A stretch of DNA of 15,865 nt from WVXT01 sp964403285 (GCA_964403285.1 CAYOFG010000034.1:1-15865), one strand, 5' to 3'. Numbered from the stretch's first letter, positions 8,644-15,865 are shown. Notes: generated by a model not told the origin, from the letters alone. Numbers and translations: made by a program.

Positions 8644-9639
8644 CTATAACCAGCCTTTTTCTTTATAGTATTTCAAAGCCCCATCATGAATTCTTATACC
8701 TAAGTCCTGAATCATATTCTCGCTTTTCCAATTCCTAAAAATACCATATGACTTCTTGAAGAGACCTTCACTTTCAGCAATAGTCTTAGTAATTAAGTAA
8801 ATTACCTCTTCATTTGCTTCCTGAGTAGTAAACAATACCATGGCTGATTGCACGGAAGGGACAGGATAATCCTGGCCTGGATATGTACCAGGGGGAATAT
8901 CTATTTTCCTGAATTTATATTTTTGAATAAGAATATCTCTTAAAGGTTCGCTCAAACCAAGAAGTCGTCCTTTTCTAGTTGCCATAGCTTCAGTGATTTC
9001 GGAAGCATATAGCTCACTTATACTTTGGAATGCATTTATATGTCGATCTCTCCATAAATCTAATCTCCCTGAAGTTCCAATCCTCAATATTGATCCGCCC
9101 CACTCCTTTATATTTTTTTCTGATATGCCTAATTCAGTAAAGATAAGGTCAAGTACTGCATAATTCGCTTCGCCCGGGAAGCCAGAGGCCAGTCTCAACC
9201 CGATTCTTTTATTCGCGATATTATCGATGCTTACAGCATTAATATTTTCTGCAACAAGAAAATGATTGACGTTTGAAGTCAAAGAGCAAATTGATCTTAG
9301 ATTGGAATGCTTTTCCTGATACGGAGGTTTTCCTTCTTCAGCCAAAATTAAGAATAGGCTGAATGAGGCTCCGATATCCGCATCGCCTTTGGCAACCCTT
9401 ATTGGATTTCCTACCCCTCCTGATCCAGGTACAGCCGTTATTGGGTATCCAACTACTCGGGCATTGGTCCACTCGGCGATCGAGCTACATGTCGCATACC
9501 AACCTCCTCCCACACTTCCTGTGCTTATGGTCATTTTTGGGATCCTAAATTCTTGGCCTGAAGACAAATTGAAGGTCGAACAAAATAACAAAATATTTAC
9601 ACTCAACCAAAAATAATTATCGGAACCAGTTTTTTTCAT
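8644..9639 (-). CDS. TAXI-family TRAP transporter substrate-binding protein
   Basis: The periplasmic receptor of the TRAP importer encoded downstream. From the ATG at 9639 the protein has 331 residues. It starts with a signal peptide (MKKTGSDNYFWLSVNILLF, cleavage probably near LSSGQ). The mature N-terminus carries the TAXI hallmark ISTGSVGGGWYATCSSIA, followed by VPGSGGVGNPIRVAKGDADIG, typical of the first lobe. An ATG 60 bases upstream (9699) would add 20 basic residues. It lacks a ribosome site and spoils the signal peptide, whereas AAAAGG precedes the chosen ATG. The family binds glutamate and other small carboxylates in known cases. The ligand here is unknown. Confidence 0.92.
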   Translation of the reverse strand: MKKTGSDNYFWLSVNILLFCSTFNLSSGQEFRIPKMTISTGSVGGGWYATCSSIAEWTNARVVGYPITAVPGSGGVGNPIRVAKGDADIGASFSLFLILAEEGKPPYQEKHSNLRSICSLTSNVNHFLVAENINAVSIDNIANKRIGLRLASGFPGEANYAVLDLIFTELGISEKNIKEWGGSILRIGTSGRLDLWRDRHINAFQSISELYASEITEAMATRKGRLLGLSEPLRDILIQKYKFRKIDIPPGTYPGQDYPVPSVQSAMVLFTTQEANEEVIYLITKTIAESEGLFKKSYGIFRNWKSENMIQDLGIRIHDGALKYYKEKGWL

Positions 9640-9696
9640 TGGGATCAACCTTTTCCAATGTTTCCGAAGCAAATCTAGTGGTCTATTTATTTTAAA

Positions 9697-9891
9697 CATT
9701 ACGCGAACGCGGCGGATGTGGCGCTAATATTCAAAGGTGGCACAAGTCGAATCCCGAGGAAAGAGATTCAGGAGTTTGAAGAATTTCTATAGGGCGAGAG
9801 TTTTTGGACGGAAGGGGAGTTTGCTGAGACAGCGGGGAAAGTTGATGTAGATAAAAAAAGATACATCCGCGAACAACGAGGCAAGTCATAG
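9697..9891 (+). pseudogene. Relic of a short coding sequence with an internal stop
   Basis: The plus strand between the binding-protein and lyase genes reads as a coherent frame, HYANAADVALIFKGGTSRIP, then RKEIQEFEEFL. After TAG at 9790-9792 it continues in the same frame as GESFWTEGEFAETAGKVDVD and on to YIREQRGKS and a stop at 9889-9891. The stretch is more GC-rich than the flanking genes and has no start codon or ribosome site. It looks like the tail of a small protein, possibly of the antitoxin or regulatory kind, but I do not recognise the family. Confidence 0.35.
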
Positions 9892-9892
9892 C

Positions 9893-9936
9893 CATATTAC
9901 GCTATCTTTCAAAAACTCCGGCTTTCAGGCCGGAGT
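9893..9936 (+). repeat. Palindromic (REP-like) repeat, copy 1
   Basis: Contains ACTCCGGC, a 6-base loop and GCCGGAGT (9915-9936), a perfect 8-bp stem. The same core, with the preceding CAT..TACGC.AT segment, recurs at 14409-14447. This makes it a dispersed intergenic repeat and not a unique terminator. Confidence 0.6.
9910..9936 (-). terminator. Possible intrinsic terminator after the DapA-family gene
   Basis: Read on the minus strand, the 8-bp GC-rich stem is followed by TTTTTGAAAG. It lies 44 bases past the stop of the DapA-family gene and before the TAXI gene. The T-tract is short, so it may attenuate and not end transcription. The same bases belong to the dispersed palindromic repeat. 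Confidence 0.35.
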
Positions 9937-9979
9937 ATATTCGTCTTATAAAAAATAACTCCAGAAAAATTACTCAATT

Positions 9980-10882
9980 CTATATTAAGTTTAATTCAAG
10001 AAGAGAGGTGCGGACGTGCTGCTCTTCCTGCTCTGTAAGGGGCAAAATGGGTTTTCTTGGGTAGCCACCCGGTCTTTTTCGAAGTTTCATGGCATATTTA
10101 AGGGATGCCGTTCCACTGCCAACTGCCAATCCTTTTGCTAGAGAGATGCATCTAAATTGAATTTGTCGTGCTTTATCAATATCACCCTTCTCTGCATAAC
10201 TGAACATCTGGATAGCTTCCTTCCCCATTACTTGAGTGTCAGAACTACCTACCCATCCCGCCGCTCCCATGAGAATAGCTGGAACTCCATGCAATGCAGA
10301 ATGGCCACTAAATACTCTAATCTTGGTTCCCACAAGTCTTAAAACTTCCGTTACTCTATGGAAATCTTTTGAACTCTCCTTTATAGCGACCACGTTTTTG
10401 ATATCGGCTAACTTTACTATCAATTCTGGAGTCAAATCTGCAATTTGTCTTCTGGGATTATTATATAAAAGAATTGGTATATCTACAGAATTGCCAATAC
10501 TCTCGAAAAAAGCAAATATCTCTCGGTTATTAGGAATTACAATAGGCGGAGGCAAGATCATTACACCATCCATTCCGAGTTCATTTGCATATTGACATAA
10601 TTTTATTGTTTTTTCAGCCGATATTTGTCCTCCGGTTCCGCCTATTAGAATTATCTTTCCATTTGACTGCTTTATCCCCAGCTCAAAGAGTTCCTTTATT
10701 TCCTCATAAGTCAACGCCCAGCTTTCTCCGGTACATCCAGAAACTATTACTCCATTAATTCCCTCCTCGATAAGCAACTCGATATTTTTGCAGAAAGCTT
10801 CCTTATCAATTTCTCCGTTTTCTTTGAAAGGAGTAACAACGGCAGTAAAACATCCTCTCCATTTGGTCAAGTCTCGAATCAT
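9980..10882 (-). CDS. Dihydrodipicolinate synthase/N-acetylneuraminate lyase family protein, probably a catabolic deaminase or aldolase
   Basis: A 300-residue class I aldolase-type TIM barrel. The Schiff-base lysine is Lys168 in IKESSKD. The conserved Tyr140 lies in YNNPRR, with Arg145 at the place of the carboxylate-binding Arg138 of E. coli DHDPS. The substrate loop is SGCTGES (48-54), with Cys in place of the first Thr. The region equivalent to the DHDPS Tyr107 is PPP, so the DHDPS catalytic triad is incomplete and lysine biosynthesis is unlikely. In known hydroxyproline clusters a homologue deaminates pyrroline-4-hydroxy-2-carboxylate to 2-oxoglutarate semialdehyde. A 2-keto-3-deoxy acid aldolase is the main alternative. 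AAAGGAG lies six bases before the ATG. It is the first gene of the minus-strand cluster, just behind a good promoter. Confidence 0.88.
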   Translation of the reverse strand: MIRDLTKWRGCFTAVVTPFKENGEIDKEAFCKNIELLIEEGINGVIVSGCTGESWALTYEEIKELFELGIKQSNGKIILIGGTGGQISAEKTIKLCQYANELGMDGVMILPPPIVIPNNREIFAFFESIGNSVDIPILLYNNPRRQIADLTPELIVKLADIKNVVAIKESSKDFHRVTEVLRLVGTKIRVFSGHSALHGVPAILMGAAGWVGSSDTQVMGKEAIQMFSYAEKGDIDKARQIQFRCISLAKGLAVGSGTASLKYAMKLRKRPGGYPRKPILPLTEQEEQHVRTSLLELNLI

Positions 10883-10911
10883 GATTTTCTCCTTTGTATT
10901 TAATCCTTATT

Positions 10912-10942
10912 ATTATATAATGCAGAAAAATTATTAAGTCAA
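10912..10942 (-). promoter_or_regulatory. Sigma70-type promoter for the minus-strand cluster
   Basis: On the minus strand TTGACT (10942-10937) is followed 17 bases later by TATATA (10919-10914), or 19 bases later by TATAAT (10917-10912). Transcription would start near 10905, giving a leader of about 20 bases before the DapA-family ATG. Confidence 0.6.
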
Positions 10943-10970
10943 GTATATAAAATATAAAATATTACTTGAC
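10938..10970. promoter_or_regulatory. Inverted repeat between divergent promoters, candidate operator
   Basis: GTCAAGTA (10938-10945) and TACTTGAC (10963-10970) are perfect 8-bp inverted arms around an AT-rich 17-base spacer. Each arm overlaps the -35 hexamer of one divergent promoter. Part of the symmetry comes from the two -35 boxes themselves, so a protein-binding role is only an inference. No regulator gene is visible in the window. Confidence 0.4.
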
Positions 10971-10994
10971 AACGTATATTAAATATATTAAGGT
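10966..10994 (+). promoter_or_regulatory. Tentative promoter for the TonB receptor gene
   Basis: A perfect -35 TTGACA (10966-10971) faces the receptor gene, but the -10 at 17-base spacing is poor (TAAGGT, 10989-10994). Better TATATT boxes are too close. The leader would be about 90 bases and holds only weak short hairpins. Confidence 0.35.
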
Positions 10995-11090
10995 TCTCTT
11001 CAGAAAAAGAGGAAGAATGTCAAGACTTCCTGTTGTGTTAAGTCTATTTCAAATAAAAAGGGTCATTTTCCATAATGTAAGGAGGAAGAA

Positions 11091-14000
11091 ATGTTTTGCA
11101 TGCGCAGGCTAATTTTTGTTTTATTTACGCTTCTTTTTTCATCTTCGTTGATCGCACAACAAAGAACCGGTGACATTATTGGGAAGGTCGTCGACACAGA
11201 GCGAGGATCTCTTCCGGGAGCAACTGTAACCTTGACTGGAGCGAAGACTGCACCTGTAATCTATGTAACCGGAAATCAAGGGCTATTCCGATTTATTTCT
11301 CTTGCGCCTTCAAATGATTACAAGATTAAAGCAGAATTATTAGGTTTTCAGACAGAAATTATAGAGAACATCCTCATAACTGTAGGTAAAACGGCAGATT
11401 TAACCATTACTATGCAGTTAGGAAAAATCGAGGAAAAAATCACTGTTACTGCTGAGAACCTGGTTGTCGACAAAAAGAAGGTTGGAATTGGACTCTATGC
11501 TTCCAAAGAAATAATGCAAAACGTTCCTACATCAAGAGATGTCTGGGCTATTGAGGAGATGGCCCCTGGTGTTTATTCACGCTATTGGGATGTCGGAGGA
11601 TCAGAAACTGGTAGTCAGGATGGAGGCTCGGCAAAGGGAGAATATCACCATTATCAATCTATTCTAACCTTGGACGGAATCGACGTTACCGACAAGGCTG
11701 CTTTAGGATCTTCGCCATCTTACTGGGATTTTGATACTTTTGAGGAGGTTACTGTCGTAACGGGCGGAGCAGGAGGTGATATTACACATCAAACAGGCGG
11801 CATGTCTACCAACATAGTTACCAGAAGAGCAGGAAACAATATAAGCTTTGATGGAAGATTTTATCTTACTGATGATTTCTTCCAGGCAGATAATCTTACG
11901 CAAAAAGTCTTAGACGCCGGACTGGTGGGGGTAAACAAGGTTCGTCAAATAAAGGACTATGGATTCAGTTTCGGATTCCCTATAGTCAAGGACAAAGCTT
12001 GGTTTTATATGGCCTATGGTGTTCAGGATGCAAAGACCTGGAATGTTTATGGAGGATCGGACGATCGGCTATTAGAAACTTACATGGGAAAACTGAATCT
12101 CCAGATTTTTCCCCAAAACCGGCTTGAAATTCTTTTTCACACGAACAAGAAAACACAATGGGGAATTGATCCAAGCCCGGAGTTGCCTCTCGGAGAGAAA
12201 GAATCCGAAAATCGGCATTTTGGAAATCCGATCATAAAAATCCAGGATGAGCATATGTTCGGAAATAACTTTTTTATTTCCACCAAATTTGCCTGGGTTG
12301 GCAAGGGATCCCTTAGGGTGCCTCTGATGGACCTAGAGAGACAAAAACTCGCAATCTGGAATGTCACCGATGGAATGTGGGAGGGTAGCTGGCGAAGTAT
12401 TTATATGTCGAGACCTGAGTGGAAGATCCAATTTTTAGGCACCTATTATCACGACAAGCTTCTGGGTGCCTCTCACGAAATTAAGTTTGGGGGTGAATAT
12501 TGTACAAGAGATAGCATCTCCGAAACAACTTATAATGGAAATGTTCTCGCTCGGTATAATTATAACTATCCAACTGTGGATTATAATGGAGATGGGACGC
12601 CTGATATTTATCCAAACATTGGAAGACTCGAGGTCCAAAGAGGAAGCTACAGATCCACCAATTCGAAGGCTTATTCTGCGTTTGTGGGAGATAGCATAAC
12701 TTTTGGTAAATTCGCCCTGAATCTTGGATTAAGGTATGACTTTCAATATCCCCAGGTTAATCCCATCGACGTTAAAGCTGTTGAAAAAGATAACCCTGTT
12801 TGGAAGGACAATTTTGCCGATGCTGTAACAAATGCAATTGATCGAGCCCTCCCCGCGCTTAAGATAGATGCAATTAGGGCAACGGCTTCTGATGGTAGCA
12901 AGTATTCGTGGAGAACCTGGTCACCAAGATTGGGTTTAAGCTGGGATATGACTGGCGATGGGAAGACCATCCTCAAGCTCTTCGCTGGCTCATACGGAGA
13001 AGTGATGGGAAGTAGTGAAGGCAGTACGTGGATGGTTGGCGGAACAGGCGGATATATGAATTTCTGGTGGCTGGACGGAAATAAAAATGGCATCGTTGAT
13101 CTCTCTGAGCTCTACTGGCACATGAGCAAAACCTACTCGCTTTATAGGGCCTTTGATGATGCCGGCAATTTAATCGGAGACCTGAAGGATGCAGCCGGCA
13201 TCATGTACGGTTCCTACGATCCTCTTAATCCTCAAAAAACGACAGCCCCATATACGTTAGTTGATAAGAGTGTGAAAGCCCCAAGGACACTAGAATTTAT
13301 GCTGACATTTGAAAGAGAGCTTTTGATGGATTTTGGCGTTTCTGTAAGCGCGACCTATAAAAAATTCGATAACTGGTACTATAATTATATGTATTATCCT
13401 GATACAGGGGCAATTGAATCGAAGGATTGGTACATGTCGGCAGGAACACCACCTGCTTCTATCCCGGGTTTGGGGGATACGAAAGAGGCCAAAGATCATG
13501 AGTGGTATGTTTTAAAACCAGAATATGGATATACTGCATGGAGATACCGGAAGCCTCAACCTGATTATTACATTGATTGGTATGGCGTTGACATCATCTT
13601 CAACAAGAGATTAACCAAGCGTTGGATGTTCAACGCTGGACTGACCTGGGGGATTCAGGCCGTTCATTTTGGAGATAACGGCTATACGAATCCGACAAAC
13701 ATATGGGCACAAGAAGGAACGCCTCATCAGGGGAAACCTGGAGTCGAGTATGATTCACCCAGGTGGCTGATAAAACTTTCAGGGCTTTATCAGTTTCCTT
13801 ATGACATTGACCTCTCCTTTTCATTCCTGACCCGAGAAGGCCGGAATTTAAGAGAAACCTTTAATATTGTTGATAGTAGCCTACCCAATCCGAGAAGCAA
13901 TAGCGCTCAGCTTTTTATGGTACCTTTCGGTTCCGAAAAACTTACTCCTCCTTGTGCGGTTTTGAACCTGCGCCTTCAAAAATCTGTAAGGTTAAGAGAT

Positions 14001-14192
14001 GCCGCCAAACTCTACCTGTCGGTAGACGTATTCAATGCTTTTAACAGCTCTAACATACACTGGACGACAAATAAGGATTGGGGTGTGTATACTGTTCAGG
14101 GTGCTACTTGGGCTCCTAATGCTAATGCCTTCGTAGGACTATTTGCCCTGGGTCCAAGAGTGATACGGTTCGGATTGAGGTTCGCATTCTAG
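11091..14192 (+). CDS. TonB-dependent outer-membrane receptor, Oar-like, with carboxypeptidase-regulatory-like domain
   Basis: A 1033-residue outer-membrane protein. Residues 1-22 are a signal peptide ending LFSSSLIA before QQ. About 25-110 is an Ig-like carboxypeptidase regulatory domain (GDIIGKVVDTERGSLPGATV). A plug follows from about 115 (ITVTAE, TLDGIDVTD, TGGMSTNIVTRR), then a long barrel. The protein ends RFGLRFAF, with the terminal aromatic residue needed for barrel insertion. Two Asp/Asn-rich loops resemble EF-hand or dockerin calcium sites: D497-YNGDGTPD and D662-GNKNGIVDLSE. Such receptors import large or scarce substrates, or bind peptides and glycans, with TonB energy. AGGAGG lies five bases before the ATG. 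It is divergent from the catabolic cluster, so it may feed it, but these receptors are numerous in this phylum. Ligand unknown. Confidence 0.93.
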   Translation: MFCMRRLIFVLFTLLFSSSLIAQQRTGDIIGKVVDTERGSLPGATVTLTGAKTAPVIYVTGNQGLFRFISLAPSNDYKIKAELLGFQTEIIENILITVGKTADLTITMQLGKIEEKITVTAENLVVDKKKVGIGLYASKEIMQNVPTSRDVWAIEEMAPGVYSRYWDVGGSETGSQDGGSAKGEYHHYQSILTLDGIDVTDKAALGSSPSYWDFDTFEEVTVVTGGAGGDITHQTGGMSTNIVTRRAGNNISFDGRFYLTDDFFQADNLTQKVLDAGLVGVNKVRQIKDYGFSFGFPIVKDKAWFYMAYGVQDAKTWNVYGGSDDRLLETYMGKLNLQIFPQNRLEILFHTNKKTQWGIDPSPELPLGEKESENRHFGNPIIKIQDEHMFGNNFFISTKFAWVGKGSLRVPLMDLERQKLAIWNVTDGMWEGSWRSIYMSRPEWKIQFLGTYYHDKLLGASHEIKFGGEYCTRDSISETTYNGNVLARYNYNYPTVDYNGDGTPDIYPNIGRLEVQRGSYRSTNSKAYSAFVGDSITFGKFALNLGLRYDFQYPQVNPIDVKAVEKDNPVWKDNFADAVTNAIDRALPALKIDAIRATASDGSKYSWRTWSPRLGLSWDMTGDGKTILKLFAGSYGEVMGSSEGSTWMVGGTGGYMNFWWLDGNKNGIVDLSELYWHMSKTYSLYRAFDDAGNLIGDLKDAAGIMYGSYDPLNPQKTTAPYTLVDKSVKAPRTLEFMLTFERELLMDFGVSVSATYKKFDNWYYNYMYYPDTGAIESKDWYMSAGTPPASIPGLGDTKEAKDHEWYVLKPEYGYTAWRYRKPQPDYYIDWYGVDIIFNKRLTKRWMFNAGLTWGIQAVHFGDNGYTNPTNIWAQEGTPHQGKPGVEYDSPRWLIKLSGLYQFPYDIDLSFSFLTREGRNLRETFNIVDSSLPNPRSNSAQLFMVPFGSEKLTPPCAVLNLRLQKSVRLRDAAKLYLSVDVFNAFNSSNIHWTTNKDWGVYTVQGATWAPNANAFVGLFALGPRVIRFGLRFAF

Positions 14193-14277
14193 CTGAATCT
14201 GAAAAAAGAGATCAGGCGCTTGGCCCGTGGGCGAATGGGTTTTGTTTCGTAAGCTCCGAGCTAAGACCATATAATTG

Positions 14278-14340
14278 AAAAAGGAGCTGCGGCTTTAGCC
14301 GGAAATAATTAGTAATAATTCTAGGGTCCTCCTTTTTTAT
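14278..14340 (+). terminator. Terminator-like inverted repeat after the receptor gene
   Basis: AAAAAGGAG (14278-14286) pairs perfectly with CTCCTTTTT (14329-14337), which runs into a T6 tract. The loop of about 42 bases holds an inner hairpin around CGGCTTTAGCCG. Located 86 bases past the receptor stop, it probably ends transcription, possibly in both directions given the A-tract on the left. Confidence 0.5.
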
Positions 14341-14356
14341 ATCCTTTCTAGAAGAA

Positions 14357-14372
14357 CCAGGCTTAGGCCTGG
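14357..14372. repeat. Small palindrome resembling the REP-like family
   Basis: CCAGGC, a TTAG loop and GCCTGG form a perfect 6-bp stem. Its wording (GGCTTAGGCC) resembles the core of the two longer palindromic repeats at 9915 and 14425, so it may be a shortened relative. Confidence 0.4.
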
Positions 14373-14408
14373 AGACGAATGGCATCCCGGATCGTAGCGG
14401 TATCCAAT

Positions 14409-14447
14409 CATGTTTACGCCATAAACTCCGGCTTTTAGGCGGGAGAG
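14409..14447 (+). repeat. Palindromic (REP-like) repeat, copy 2
   Basis: ACTCCGGCTTTTAGGCGGGAG matches copy 1 at 9915-9936 with two differences over 21 bases. Both are preceded by a CAT..TTACGC.AT segment, though copy 2 lacks about eight bases between that segment and the palindrome. The orientation is the same. The stem here has one mismatch. It sits 44 bases before the LarA-family start. Confidence 0.6.
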
Positions 14448-14490
14448 TGTTTATTAAATGTGCCGATTTTTTTTAGAAAGAAATTAGGAC

Positions 14491-15756
14491 ATGCGTTTAA
14501 ATATAGCCTATGGAAAAATCTTTAAGACCCTAGAAATACCCGATGGCAACGTGGCGGATATACTATACTCAAAAAGGCGACGTATCATTGAGGATCCCAT
14601 TTCCGTAGTAAGAAAATCCATTGAAAATCCTATAAGTTCACCACCAATTAACGAACTCTTAAAAAAACTTAGTTCATCTAAGGTAGTCATCATAGTAAAT
14701 GATGTAACCCGCCGCGTTCCTTATAACTGGATAATGCCTCCTCTTATGGAGCAACTTAGAATGATCCCTCCTCAAAATATCGAATTTGTTGTTGCGACCG
14801 GGATTCATAGACCCCATACCGACGAGGAGAACCAAGAGCTTTTTACTGCCGAGCTTTTTAATCGATATAATTTTAATTGTCATAATTGTGACAGTGATGA
14901 TCTGGTAAATCTGGGACCATTGAGCGATGGGACGTCATTTGCTGTAAATAGGAAGGTTTATTCGGCGGATTTTATTTGCTCAATTGGCGTTATTAATTTG
15001 CATTATCTTGCAGGATATTCAGGAGGGCGTAAGTCTATTCTCCCTGGAATATCAAGTCGTGAGGCAATCAAACAATGTCATGCGAAAATGGCAGATCCCA
15101 TGGCTAAATGTGGACAGATATTAGGGAACCCAGTCCATGAGAATATGATGGAAGCAGCCAGGAAGGCTAGGTTATCTTTCATCATTAATACAATTATGAA
15201 TAAAGATAATGAAATTGTTCAAGTCGTCAGCGGTGACGTGGAGAAGGCATGGCTTGAAGGTGTTAAGATTAGTGCTGATATGTCAATCTGCAGAATAAAA
15301 CGCAAATATCCTGTGGTCATAGTCAGCGCAAGGGGATACCCGAAGGATATAAATGTTTATCAGGCGCAGAAAGCACTAAATAATGCTGCAGAGGCTATTG
15401 ATGAAGGAGGGACTATTATTCTGATAGCTGAGTGCATGGAGGGATTTGGAGAGAAAACGTTTGAAGAATGGATGGGTGAAGCCTCTTGTCCATCCGATGT
15501 CTTATCAAGATTCAGAACTGGATTTAAGCTTGGTGGACACAAAGCTTTTGCATTTGCAAGAATAGTCCATAAAAATGAAGTTATTTTGATCTCGAGCTTA
15601 CCTAGAGAAAAGACCGAAACACTATTTTGTACATACCAGCCAGATCTTCCTCAAGCGCTAAATTATGTAAAGAAAAAGCATGGGAAACACTACGAGGCTC
15701 TTATTATGCCAGAAGGCGAATTGACTTTTCCTGATAAAGGTTATAAAAGGAATTAA
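14491..15756 (+). CDS. LarA-family nickel-pincer-nucleotide racemase/epimerase (DUF2088)
   Basis: A 421-residue homologue of lactate racemase LarA, which racemises alpha-hydroxy acids by hydride transfer through a nickel-pincer nucleotide. Catalytic and cofactor positions known from Lactiplantibacillus plantarum LarA are all present. Asp71 and Arg74 lie in NDVTR and His106 in TGIHRPHT. His171 and the cofactor-bearing Lys181 lie in HYLAGYSGGRK, and the nickel ligand His197 in QCHAKM. Gln291 and Lys294 lie in YQAQKAL. Spacings (His171 to Lys181 ten, to His197 twenty-six) equal those of LarA. The later tryptophan that covers the cofactor (LarA Trp358) is not evident; HKAFAF lies there. The family includes racemases of malate, 2-hydroxyglutarate and phenyllactate and a gluconate 2-epimerase, so lactate should not be assumed. 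The cofactor genes larB, larC and larE are not in the window. The ribosome site is weak (AGAAAG about 11 bases upstream). Confidence 0.9.
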   Translation: MRLNIAYGKIFKTLEIPDGNVADILYSKRRRIIEDPISVVRKSIENPISSPPINELLKKLSSSKVVIIVNDVTRRVPYNWIMPPLMEQLRMIPPQNIEFVVATGIHRPHTDEENQELFTAELFNRYNFNCHNCDSDDLVNLGPLSDGTSFAVNRKVYSADFICSIGVINLHYLAGYSGGRKSILPGISSREAIKQCHAKMADPMAKCGQILGNPVHENMMEAARKARLSFIINTIMNKDNEIVQVVSGDVEKAWLEGVKISADMSICRIKRKYPVVIVSARGYPKDINVYQAQKALNNAAEAIDEGGTIILIAECMEGFGEKTFEEWMGEASCPSDVLSRFRTGFKLGGHKAFAFARIVHKNEVILISSLPREKTETLFCTYQPDLPQALNYVKKKHGKHYEALIMPEGELTFPDKGYKRN

Positions 15757-15865
15757 GCCATGGCGAAGCGAGATATGGAAAATCTTTCAACCTCACTGGG
15801 GAAAACTACTCTAGCCTGGATTTCCACGGACAACCATTCGCCTAAGAATTGATGTATTTTGGGCC

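Noticed and set aside
9640..9699. Upstream ATG extending the TAXI binding protein by 20 residues
   Set aside because: No ribosome site before it, and the extra basic residues would bury the signal peptide; the ATG at 9639 fits both criteria.
9980..10882. Calling the DapA-family gene dapA (lysine biosynthesis)
   Set aside because: The Tyr107 equivalent is missing and the context is catabolic.
15760..15852. A 30-codon frame just after the LarA-family gene, with AAAGG nine bases upstream
   Set aside because: Too short, no recognisable protein, and it runs to the window edge; composition alone does not support coding.

Overview
The window looks like a piece of chromosome from an anaerobic Gram-negative bacterium, most likely Candidatus Aminicenantes or a close Acidobacteriota relative. 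This is an inference. It rests on the large Oar-type TonB-dependent receptor, whose N-terminal carboxypeptidase-regulatory-like domain and plug wording (TLDGIDVTD, TGGMSTNIVTRR) I associate with that phylum. A tungsten-type aldehyde:ferredoxin oxidoreductase points to anaerobic life. Coding density is modest, with several decayed stretches and small palindromic repeats.

Layout. Positions 1-320 hold the end of an unrecognised gene overlapping (TAATG) a 79-codon unknown ORF. From 10882 down to 549 the minus strand carries a one-directional catabolic cluster. In transcription order it contains a dihydrodipicolinate-synthase-family lyase/deaminase, a TAXI-type TRAP binding protein, a fused TRAP permease, a DAO-family FAD dehydrogenase subunit and an AOR-family oxidoreductase. 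A decayed IS4-type transposase follows, then a small [2Fe-2S] subunit and a FAD/BFD-[2Fe-2S] subunit. On the plus strand, divergent from the cluster, lies the TonB receptor (11091-14192). After a terminator-like structure and palindromic repeats comes a LarA-family nickel-pincer racemase/epimerase homologue (14491-15756).

How it may work together. The three redox subunits match the heteromeric architecture of HcnABC, opine oxidase and D-hydroxyproline dehydrogenase. Combined with a DapA-family enzyme that lacks the DHDPS tyrosine corresponding to E. coli Tyr107, and a TRAP importer, the best-fitting model is uptake and oxidation of an imino or amino acid of the 4-hydroxyproline type. The DapA-like enzyme would act as pyrroline-4-hydroxy-2-carboxylate deaminase. 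The AOR would oxidise the resulting semialdehyde with ferredoxin in place of the usual NAD(P)-dependent dehydrogenase. No proline-racemase-type epimerase is seen, and the substrate is unproven. A divergent promoter region with an inverted repeat (10938-10970) could co-regulate the outer-membrane receptor and the cluster.
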